Shown piece after piece: positions 55,511 through 64,000 of a stretch of 64,000 bases of DNA (positions are counted from its first letter, which is position 1; every line of letters starts with the position of its first letter). Below the pieces are notes generated by a model that saw only the letters and a program-made list of their open reading frames with translations, ran no database searches and was not told the origin of the DNA. The position numbers were made by a program, and so were the translations under genes. This stretch comes from Lycorma delicatula (lineage: Eukaryota; Arthropoda; Insecta; Hemiptera; Fulgoridae), in the NCBI RefSeq assembly GCF_047948215.1, contig NC_134455.1, positions 107,030,495-107,094,494 on the forward strand, written 5' to 3'.

Positions 55511-56175
55511 AAGCGCATTGAATTAGAATTGTTACTATTTAATGTATTGCGATTGTGTGTTAATATTATAAAATTATTACATAATTTTCGAGTGTATTAA
55601 AAGATAGTCCGTTGTTGGCGCATTTGTGATTACTGTCCATGAGATGATTGGAAAATATTGACTTTATGTTACTATGAAAGGATTTAAAGTATTCATTGAT
55701 TTTTGTTTGAAGCAGCATTCTCTTTGACCAATATAGAATTGAGTAGTAAGGGAGTTCAGTTTTCAAATTCCGTAAATACTTTGTTTATAGATAATGTTAT
55801 TGTATTTTTATGAAAGAAAATGACTGTAATAGACCCTTTTGTTTTGTTTATTGTGTTTAAGATCACAATGTATCTATATTTTTTAAATTTATATCCTATT
55901 TTTCTATGAACCTTTGTTTTTGTATATTTTGCCTTTTTTTATTTATTTTGTGAAGGAATGCTTCAATAAGTGAACTATTACATATTTTAAGGTACATAAT
56001 ATTGAGTTCATTTATGTGATCTTTGGTTGAAACGGTTATGTTCAGTAGTAAGTAGATTTTATTTTTTAAAGCAAAATACGTATTATCACTAAACTGACAA
56101 TAAAACCAATAAACATTTTTTTTTACATTTTTAAAACATATATTTTCTTTAAATAAGGAACAATCATTTTAAATG
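55511..56175. other. AT-rich stretch between the J repeats
   Basis: No gene recognised; the frame 55566-55766 (-) is unassigned. Confidence 0.45.
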
Positions 56176-56179
56176 CTTA

Positions 56180-56335
56180 TCTCTGTAGCGGAGTTGTAGC
56201 GTATCGGCCTTTCATCCGGAGGTCCCGGTGTCGTATCCCGATCAGGCATGTCATTTTTCAATCGTTACAAATTTCTATTTCCATTTTCCCACTTATCTTC
56301 TTCGTAAGATTTTATAGTGAATTAATTCATAACTC
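56180..56335 (+). repeat. S1 SINE, plus strand
   Basis: tRNA-like head TGTAGCGGAGTTGTAGCG, CGGCCTTTCATCCGG, B box GGTGTCGTATCCCG, then ATCAGGCATGTCATTTTTC, GTTACAAATTTC and TTCCATTTTCCCAC (b-type). It lies between the J repeats. Confidence 0.88.
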
Positions 56336-56392
56336 AAAAAAAATCTAGATCAATTCAACCCGCAAATAGTTAAAATCCTCATAATCTTCTGG

Positions 56393-56640
56393 TTATAAAA
56401 TGCAAATAATTTTTTTTTACATTTTTCAATTTTCTAAACCTGCGTGCGCGTGCTGCATGAGTCTATACGGTATATATTTTTAAACAATAAAAATAATGAC
56501 ATTAAATTGTATATTTTCAATCAAAATCATGAGGATTTCAACTGATTTTGCGGCTATTAACTGTGACTGGTGTTTTCGTTCTCAGCCAGGCGTCAGCTGG
56601 TATTCTCTCACATAAGAAATAACTACCCGTACTTTAGAAC
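56393..56640 (+). repeat. direct repeat J, copy 2
   Basis: Partner of 55240-55510, about 1.15 kb downstream; each copy has private small insertions. Confidence 0.82.
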
Positions 56641-57500
56641 ATTGAAGATGAAATCTAAATAATCAGGATCTGGTGTGATGGCTCTAAGACTGTTAATAGA
56701 ACTAAAGAATATGTGAGTAAAATGTCTTTTCTAACGTTATTTGATTATTATCTCGTAAGAACTTGATTTATGTTACATAAAGATAGAATAAAGTAAAAAT
56801 ATGAATTTATATTTAAAAAAAAAAAAAAAATTAAAGTAAAAATGCCAATCACTTATTGAAAATAAAGTTTTAAAATAACAGCTACAGATTAATCGTCCTT
56901 AAATTAGGAGAAATAGCCAATTATACGTTAAAATGTAAATTGGGGATACTAATGTATTTTTACTTTTTTCTATCGCATTGTAAAACGAAAATAATTATGT
57001 AGTAATAAAAAAACAAGGTTTTACATTAGCATTAAAGATTCCCAGCCATGAAATAAAAACCGAAATTAATTACCATACGCATTCAATGTTGTATTACAAA
57101 CAGAAATTCAATGTAACCGATGAAAATATCCGATTGTATGTAAATTTTATAAACATTCTTGGAGAAAGTTGAAACAAGTATAACAATTTTGCTTAGTCTC
57201 TTTTAAAATGGTTTAACCATATAAAAGGCCAGAAAATGAGAAGGAACATGGTGTCACTTTTAGATATATCTAACGATTTTCAAGTAGATAAAAATGAAAA
57301 GCGTAGAAGTAAAATTTATATGATAGGTTAAAATTTAAATAAGGTAGTAATTTATATTAAACAAAAGATAAAAGTTAAAAATAAAATATTTTATTAAAGT
57401 GTAGCATTAATTAAGATAGGAATTATTTATATATTAATTTTTATATTTATATAGGAATTTCCCATGTTTTTATCAATAAAATATGAAAACTGTAAATAAT
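56641..57500. other. AT-rich stretch without recognised gene
   Basis: Nothing recognised. Confidence 0.5.
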
Positions 57501-57505
57501 ATTTT

Positions 57506-58030
57506 TTGCGTATGCAATTAAGTTTTTTATATAAAAAAACAGTTATGCCTATTTACATGCACACCCCAAGCTTGAATTTTACTCATATTTTTGAAAAGCC
57601 TCGTTCCTACAGTTCTCAGAACAAAATTCAGCGTGTAAGAAAGAATATTGATGAAGACTCTTTAATATCAGCCCCAGCGCTCTCAGAAACTGGGCATATA
57701 CCTTAGCTCACTATAAAAGATACTAAGATTAATCCCTTGTGATACTGAGATTAATGCGATTTTGGGGAACAGAAAACCAGAGAATCCTCCACCAACGTGA
57801 GCTGCAACCTGCACAAGTAACGGTTTGTTGTAGTGCAAGTACGAAAAAAATTCTTGGTTCTTATTTCTTTGATGATGAGGAGCATAACGCTTTAACCATC
57901 ACTGGGAAAAGGTATCGAGATATGAGAAAGCATTTTGCGCAGCCTGCTGTTGAAAACACACAGAAGGTCTGGTAGCAGCAAGATGAGGTTACTGCTTATA
58001 CTGTTCAACGATGTAGGTCTTAAGACAAAC
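57506..58030 (+). pseudogene. IS630/Tc1-type transposase with internal deletion
   Basis: The first part (to 57706) reads EKPRSYSSQNKIQRVRKNIDE, then DSLISAPALSETGHIP, matching the helix-turn-helix segment of this family (consensus GRPRS.R..ENI..VR..V.EDP..S...R...LGIS). The second part from about 57745 reads MRFWGTENQRILHQRELQPA, QVTVCC, GSYFFDDEEHNALTITGKRY and RDMRKHFAQP, then W, a stop and QQDEVTAYTVQ. That last block is the second catalytic Asp (consensus FQQDGATAHTA). The part between, with the first Asp, is deleted, and nothing after the second Asp motif is left. Confidence 0.75.
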
Positions 58031-58139
58031 TTTTGAAAGAAGGGTAATTTACCGAAATTCAGAATTTAACTGGGATTTCTTTCATCGATTTTCTCAAATT
58101 TAAATTCTCTACAAGATTTAATAATAAAATTTACGTACT

Positions 58140-58470
58140 ATAAGTCATTTAACAATGTTATTGCATTTCCAACCTAAACCTGTTTTTTACCACCAAATTT
58201 TCCTGTTTTATTTTTGATATCATGAAAACTAAATGAGATACAGTTCTGAGACAGGTTTTTTGTGTTAAAACCGTAGGAAACTATCAAGTTTTCCCTTATA
58301 TAACCCCTAGAAAATTTCGGAAAGTCCTCATTTCACTGGGGAGACTGAAATCCGTGCAAAAAATTTAGCTAAACAACAAAACGATTTCTAACATAAGTTT
58401 TACGAATTTTTTTTTCTTATTTAGAGTTGTATAATCAGTACCCAACTTACTCCCCTTTCTTTCTGAATCA
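58140..58470 (+). repeat. interspersed repeat family A relative, copy 3
   Basis: Contains TTTTTGATATCATGAAAAC, GAGATACAGTTCTGAGAC and a terminal GAATCACTCTGTATATG. The first two phrases resemble the 5' side of the copy at 51890. The match is weaker than between copies 1 and 2. Confidence 0.45.
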
Positions 58471-58479
58471 CTCTGTATA

Positions 58480-59195
58480 TGAAATGTAACTTTTCAATCG
58501 AAACTACTGAACAAAGGCAAAAAATACACCTTTACGTAATACGATTAATTATATTAATATATGCTCTTTGTAACCGATGCAACATTATACTCAAAATTAC
58601 GAATCTCATTATGTCGACGATAGATTTCATCGTAGTCTACACGTACAGACAGATTAATGATAAACTGAATCGCAACCTCAAATAATTAATTATCGACCTA
58701 GATTCACCAGACCTATTAACCAACTTTGTACGAAAATTGAAACGCAATAGACGTAGCGATAAATTTATTTAGTTATAGTACATGTTAATTTATCCAAACC
58801 TTAAACCTCCGATGGAGAACTGTCTTTAACTAATGGTTGTAATGGCTCAAAGCTTTTAAACGTCGTTCTAAATATTTGTTATCAGATTCAATATTATTTT
58901 TATTTATTATAGTTGTGAATAGAACCTAATGAAAAAAGATAATTATAATATAAATTATATATATTAATCTATCTAAGCTAGTATTTTTTATTCGATTTAT
59001 TGTTAAGTTTATACTATTGTTAAAGTACTGTAATGATCGTTAAAAAGTAATGCATCGGTATCAGGTTAAGCTTAGATATTTTGTGACTAAATAAGTTTAT
59101 TAGAATCCTTTCTAACTGGAATACTACATCAATGCGTGTCGATATCATGATTTTAAAACTTTTGAAAAAACATATTTATTTAATTAAGATTAATT
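58480..59195. other. AT-rich stretch without recognised gene
   Basis: Open frame 58479-58685 (+, 68 codons) has no recognised motif. Nothing else seen. Confidence 0.5.
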
Positions 59196-59199
59196 TAGC

Positions 59200-59470
59200 C
59201 CACCGGACTTAACCACTCTAGCGGTTAACTCATCATCGCAAACAGTTGTTTTACAGCTGATTTTCGAAAGCGAAGGTTCTCAAGTTCAAATCCTAGTAAA
59301 TGTTTGTTATTTTAACACGGATTTAAATACTAGAAAATGGACACCGGTGTACTTTGTGGTTGGAGTTCAATTACCACACGTCTCAGTAAAGGTCGGCCAA
59401 AGTCTGTATAAGTCTACACCTCATTTATATGTCATACATATCATCCTTATCATATTGGGCCATGGGGGGA
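59200..59470 (+). repeat. S2 SINE, tRNA-headed
   Basis: A-box-like CTCTAGCGGTTAACTC and B-box-like AGTTCAAATCC mark the tRNA-derived head. The body has GGACACCGGTGTACTTTG, GGTTGGAGTTCAATTACCAC, ACGTCTCAGTAAAGGTCGGC and TCATACATATCATCC. The same body without the head is at 35645-35830. Confidence 0.78.
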
Positions 59471-60625
59471 GGGTTGTGCTTATTATTCACTAATTGAATA
59501 GATTGCAACGTACACATTAGAGAAAAAAAAAAATTAATTTGTAAAAGAAAATAATTTTTATGTGCTATTATTAAATTTTCTTGAATATATTCTTATATTC
59601 AATATATACAATATATATTCTTGTATTCAATATTCTTATATTCTTATTTCCTTGAATGCGTATATCTAAATTTTTATTTTCATTAGACGAATGATAAAAA
59701 TAATTTTTTACTTAATAAATCGTGAACGTAAATCAATAACCATTATAGTTAATTAGTAAACGTTTGTATTATTATTATTAAAAATCAAAACATTACAACT
59801 GAACTAAATGATTTAGTAGCCAGTACGTCTCATGTCTGTGTAGGCAATGCCTACAGTTTCATCTTATACTTACATGATGCATTTTCAATATTTACATTTC
59901 TGCATAGGTGGATTTATAGTGATTTACTTTATGTTCTATTTTATAAAAGTAAAAATGTTTAGCAGGTGAAGAAATAGTATTCCTGTACCTTGTATTTATA
60001 AAGTTTGTAAATGAGAAATTGCCATAATATCTCAACTATCTTACAACATACAACTTATCCTAATGTAGTAAAGAAAACAATTTTATGGAATCAATCGATA
60101 CTTTTATAGTATTTGCTATCGAATAAAATTGCGTTGATATATTTTTATTAATGCGATATCTAGAAAAGAAGAATTTCTAATCCACGCATATTTTTTATTT
60201 GAATGTATTAAATATTTTCCTAACAAGAATCAGTGTCTAACATACTCCGACAAATCTTTTCATTATTTATAATGCAATATCGGTTGTAACCATCACATAA
60301 AAATCTATATTCAATAGTAAGGCTACACACAAAGACACACACAAACAAAAGTAATTTATGTAAATGAAATATTATATTCATGTTATGTAATATGAAATAG
60401 AAATTTCGACAATCCTGATGGCTCTAAAAAAAGGATATATCGAAAATAATTTTCGCTTCTTAGAAATCAGTATTCGCAAAGTAATTAAAACTTTTTGAAT
60501 TATTCGCTCACCGCCAAACATAATGTATTTTGTATTTCTTTGTTATGTTATTAAAACTGAAGTTTTATCCAACAGTTATCACTTGTTACGATTTAAAATA
60601 TATATAACAAAAACTTGTTATATCT
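59471..60625. other. AT-rich stretch without recognised gene
   Basis: TATTC/ATATTC-rich low-complexity patch at 59580-59650. No gene recognised. Confidence 0.5.
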
Positions 60626-60629
60626 TTAA

Positions 60630-60705
60630 TCCTCCCTATCCATGGCCTCCATAATTCCATTCATCCATTTTCTCCCTGGGACGTCCCTCTTCCTTCATCT
60701 AGCCG
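60630..60705 (-). pseudogene. possible LINE ORF tail fragment
   Basis: Minus-strand frames give EEGRPREKMDEW and, one base off, GRKWMNGIMEAM, resembling the GRPRK.WMDGI tail of RTE/CFDP2-type LINE ORFs. The match is short, so this is tentative. Confidence 0.3.
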
Positions 60706-61019
60706 GAATCCATGACCAGACTATTTAGTAGTAAGACCTTGAACATTCCAGCATCCAAAAACTCAACTTTTTTTTTAACGTTTCCAAATAATTTTTCCAT
60801 TTGTCCTATTTACATTCCGAGGCTGGATCTGTTATTTTTTTGCAGTTTTGAATTTTCTAGAAGACCAGGAAATTTTCCAGGAAGACCAGGTAATATTTCA
60901 GGGTTTTCTTCCCTTAGCCTTTGAAGAAATCAAATCCTAATGCAAAGCAGCAGTACTAGGTTTTGCCCATCCTGAATATTTTATTTCCTCAGTATCCTCC
61001 AAATATCTGTTAGAACACA

Positions 61020-61400
61020 CCCTAACACTGGGAGCGGCACCCGATAACAGATCTAGTGGAGAGGCCTAGTGGATGATGATGTGTTTGAAAGAGGAAATAG
61101 GAGGCGTTGCGGTAAATGATGTGCTGTAAACGAAAGCTGTTCAATAATAATATTAATTTCTTATTTTTTTTTTTACGGAGGGAGGTGGAAACGAATTTAT
61201 GCACGGACTGTCCGGCTCCCTCTGATGGTATTATCCAATCACCATCAGCAGACTGCCGACTAAAACCACCCCCCTTTCTACCAGGACTCGATCCGTAGCC
61301 GTTTAACACATTAGTTTTGGCCGAGACTTTCGGCACTCTGACCGGGTAGGTATCTTGGGCTACACCTTCATCGTCGTTTAACGTGGAAAAAAACATCATG
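61020..61400 (-). other. GC-richer island with an unassigned 125-codon frame
   Basis: The minus-strand frame 61022-61399 contains SSPGRKGGGFSRQSADGDW and PSEGAGQSVHKFVSTSL. I do not recognise it. The island may be a repeat rather than a gene, because it is isolated, its plus strand is partly open as well (61116-61298), and it borders a LINE remnant. Confidence 0.25.
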
Positions 61401-61529
61401 TAAAAGAGAAAAGGAAGCCACTTAACACCAAGTATAAAAGGCTTAATTGATTATTAGGTAGGAATTTGTACCGGTCAATGTTCAATAAACTTTTGATGTA
61501 CAAAGTGAAGAATCTAAAACCGGTTTAGA

Positions 61530-61795
61530 CGTATAGCATACAGATACAGGGCATGGCGTGCAAGAGTAACGTTGAGATTAGACAAAATTTTCAGAACAAA
61601 TTGGCGAGATCCATTGTAGAGACAACGTGGTTCGCTAGGAATGAGGAAATTCGCGACTTTCTTGGACTGCCTTATGTTCGTGACGAAATCAAACAGTTCA
61701 GTTAAGTTACAAATAGTGATTAGATAGTCATGTGAACTTTCTAGCAGTTAATCTAGTAGATAAGAGTGAAGATGTCTGGCGACAGGCTTGACTTG
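61530..61795 (+). pseudogene. jockey-like LINE ORF2 C-terminus
   Basis: One frame reads FQNKLARSIVETTWFARNEEIRDFLGLPYV and RDEIKQFS, then a stop. After a shift comes HVNFLAVNLVDKSEDVWRQA and a stop. This is the classic end of jockey-clade ORF2 (consensus QNK.LR.I..APWFVRN..I..DL.IP.V.DEI, then HPNPLA..LLD). The reverse transcriptase catalytic part is missing. An AT-rich 3' UTR probably reaches about 62200. Confidence 0.78.
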
Positions 61796-62204
61796 GGATA
61801 TCTGCAGAACACTTGAACCGGTTCGGTATCAGACATGTGATAAACGTTTTTACTGTGGCATAGCGAGGATCCCAGCGTCCTTCTATTTCTTTCCGTGAAC
61901 TTGTTATGCTATTATTGTTTATCTCTATCTTTTGTTCAATAATGTTGTGGATTCTTTTTTAGTTTAGTTTTTCACTAGACTATTGTAATCTCTTGAATCA
62001 TTGAGATGATCCCAATTAATGTAAGTATGTTTATTTATGGAAACTTTTATGTTTATGTAGTTTATTTATATTTGTATGCCTATTGAGAGTGTCTGCTGAA
62101 ATTCCCTCTTAACTGTAATTAAGAGGGGAAATGTCATTTAATTGTGGTTTCTTAGTCGAAACCGATTGTAAATACAAGATTTCTGACACAAAATATAAAT
62201 TACA

Positions 62205-62560
62205 TTCAATATTAAAAATTACCAAATTTATTATCAAATCAAGCGTAATTGGGAATTTTTATTTTCCGTGAGTTTAATTTTTTTATAGAAAAAAAAAAGT
62301 GGCTGAAGTAGATATTACTATTTTAGAGCAAATCACTTACTGAATAAATACCACAACAGTAATACGAAAATAGGGACAAGGAGCCAGACGGATTGCAGGA
62401 TTTTGAGCAAATCTTCGAAGTCCCGCCTTATCTTCGGTTTGAGTTCCTGTTTTCTTTTGGCGGACATCTAAAATTTCCATCCTTTTAATTATTATCAGCT
62501 TAACCTAACCTGTCATATCAAGTTAACAAAAAATTTTTGTAATTGTTCCGTTCCACCGCG
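62205..62560. other. AT-rich stretch without recognised gene
   Basis: Nothing recognised. Confidence 0.45.
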
Positions 62561-62564
62561 AGCC

Positions 62565-62690
62565 GTCCGGTGCTGCGATCTAGTGGTTGCTAGCGCTCAT
62601 CGGAGAGTTAAGCTCGTTCTAGTATTCAGTGCTCGAATCGGATCCAAGGAGGTCACGTCCGCCAAAAATCCCTTTTTCCCTTTTTTCATA
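62565..62690 (+). repeat. tRNA-like SINE head (third family)
   Basis: GATCTAGTGGTTGCTAGCGC fits a pol III A box, and about 45 bases on GTGCTCGAATCGGATCC fits a B box. Spacing and order are tRNA-like, but there is no cloverleaf-quality acceptor or anticodon stem, so a SINE head is more likely than a tRNA gene. Confidence 0.5.
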
Positions 62691-63312
62691 TATTTTTTAT
62701 TATTATTTATTGCAATTACTTCTTTTTTCTTTTTTTTTACTATACTCTTAGTCCGGTGGACTCCATTCTTTGTTCGGATGAACGTTAGCTTTAATTGTTT
62801 ATTTAATTTTATAATTATTATTTTTATATGTCAAGTTATACTTTATGTTACAATTTATTTCATTAACTGTCAAGACGACAATTCATTAAACCATTATTCA
62901 ACAAGCAACAAGGCTCTTCATTCATCACCTATAAACATACAGTCCAAACTCGTTCTAAATCTAAAATCTAAATCTAAATTTACCAGTAATCTAATTTTCT
63001 CCAAAAATTGATAGTGCTGCATTAACCTTTTTTTTATCGTCTGCTGGGAATCGCCAGCAAACGATCTTGTTGGTTTCTTAGATATCAATGAATAAGTACA
63101 TTTTTTGCTTGAAAAAAAATCTGGTGTGGAAACCACACATGACTCCCTTGTATGCCTATTAAATTACATATACACATTTTTTTTTTTTTTTTTAAAAGTA
63201 CATCAAAATTTTATTTCATTAATAACTTCTGATATTTTTTCTTATATTTTTTATTATTATGGAATTATTATTTATTGCAATTGTGTTTTTTTTTTTTTTT
63301 ACTATCAGAGGT
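62687..63312 (+). repeat. direct repeat pair 62687-62745 and 63240-63305
   Basis: Both contain TATTTTTTATTATTAT, TTATTGCAATT and a T-run closed by ACTAT. Low complexity, so the significance is modest. Confidence 0.5.
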
Positions 63313-63660
63313 TAATAATTATTAATCAATATATTTAAATTAAAAAGAAAAGTTAAAAAAAAGAGGAGATGAAGTCTGATTGGGGAACCGATTTGCCTTC
63401 CCCATGTAAGAGATCCAAATATTTCATTAATTAAAATTTGACTTGGCTATAACTCTGGAACCAATGAAAATAAATACCACTTACGATATTTTGAAAAGAT
63501 CTCAATGCAAGCTTATTATTGAAATTAAGAAAAAGTCAAAAATCCAACTTTTGGTTCAGTCGATTGCATTCAAAAAGAGAGGTGCACAACTAGATGTTAC
63601 AACAGTCTTAAATCCAAAATTTCAACATACGTCCAACTGTTTTTGAGTTATGCGAGATAC
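63090..63660 (+). repeat. interspersed non-coding repeat, family I
   Basis: Characteristic phrases in order: TCTGGTGTGGAAACCACAC, ATGACTCCCTTGTATGCC, GAAGTCTGATTGGGGAACC, TTGGCTATAACTCTGGAACC and TTTTTGAGTTATGCGAGATA. I recognise it as a dispersed insect repeat type, but no second copy lies in this window. Frames inside it (63105-63338, 63443-63646) are not supported as genes. Confidence 0.4.
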
Positions 63661-64000
63661 ATAAATCAACTCAATATTCTTGCAGATTTTCGATTAAATG
63701 AAGTTGAATATGCATTTTATTATTGTTTTAAGAGGGTAAATAAAATTTTTTGGTTTTATTTTTTAAGTATTTATAAAAATCTTATATGTTTATTCTCCAG
63801 TAGCAACTTGAATATAAAAGGTACTAAAAATAATTACTTTACTTTAAATTGAAAATTTTATGTAATACAAATTCTTTAGTATTTTATCTTTTATTATTAG
63901 AAACCCGATTTTTGTATTTTTACGTACTATAATTGCTTTTGTAAAGGTTATTTTTTTTTATTATCTAATTGCAATTCTCCTGTTGTGGAATAAATATTAT
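63661..64000. other. AT-rich stretch without recognised gene
   Basis: Frame 63643-63852 (+, 69 codons) is unassigned. Nothing else seen. Confidence 0.5.

Overview
The window is strongly AT-rich eukaryotic DNA made almost entirely of decayed transposable elements. Irritans-like mariners, R1- and jockey-like LINEs, an RTE-like LINE that carries the craniofacial-development-protein-2 type of endonuclease, a Helitron and several tRNA-headed SINE families together point to an arthropod, most likely an insect. A hemipteran with a large, repeat-rich genome is my impression only. I see no host protein-coding gene, no genuine tRNA or rRNA gene, no CRISPR array and nothing prokaryotic or viral.

Layout. 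1-9.9 kb: the 3' end of an R1-like LINE, an old LINE fragment, SINE scraps and an inverted pair of a non-coding repeat (4.3-5.1 and 5.8-6.15 kb). 9.9-16.1 kb: a dead IS630/Tc1-type transposase, a LINE reverse transcriptase scrap, a cluster of perfect hairpins (14.26-14.34 kb), and a 5'-truncated mariner joined to a GC-rich repeat and sitting in an R1-like LINE. 16.1-23 kb: non-coding repeats, a fold-back SINE pair (17.9-18.2 kb), a GC-rich repeat (19.3-20.7 kb) meeting the 5' half of a retroelement on the other strand (20.7-22.0 kb), and a SINE with a perfect 13-bp target-site duplication. 23-29 kb: mostly featureless, with a jockey/CR1-like LINE fragment. 29.25-32.52 kb: a nearly full-length RTE-like LINE on the minus strand, carrying two nonsense codons and one frameshift upstream of the 3' end.

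32.5-41 kb: Helitron-type ends, two complete-looking non-autonomous Helitrons of one family (35.3-36.1 and 38.4-38.85 kb), a second copy of the retroelement 5' region between 120-bp direct repeats, and further SINE, mariner and transposase remnants. 40.9-46.7 kb: an autonomous-type Helitron on the minus strand coding in order for an OTU-like protease domain, a 15-residue repeat tract, the Helitron N domain, the HUH Rep nuclease and a PIF1-type helicase. It is broken by stops, frameshifts and a damaged Walker A. 47.5-64 kb: an old LINE 3' end, a full-length mariner with both terminal repeats (49.5-50.8 kb) that has lost a catalytic Asp, a pogo/Tigger-like pseudogene (54.25-55.1 kb), another IS630/Tc1-type remnant (57.5-58.0 kb), a jockey ORF2 tail (61.5 kb) and more SINEs and repeats.

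The coding pieces do not form a pathway; they are independent mobile elements. The most notable object is the OTU-bearing Helitron with its internal non-autonomous relatives. All computed-looking statements (identity, family) come from reading and translating by eye; no database search was run.
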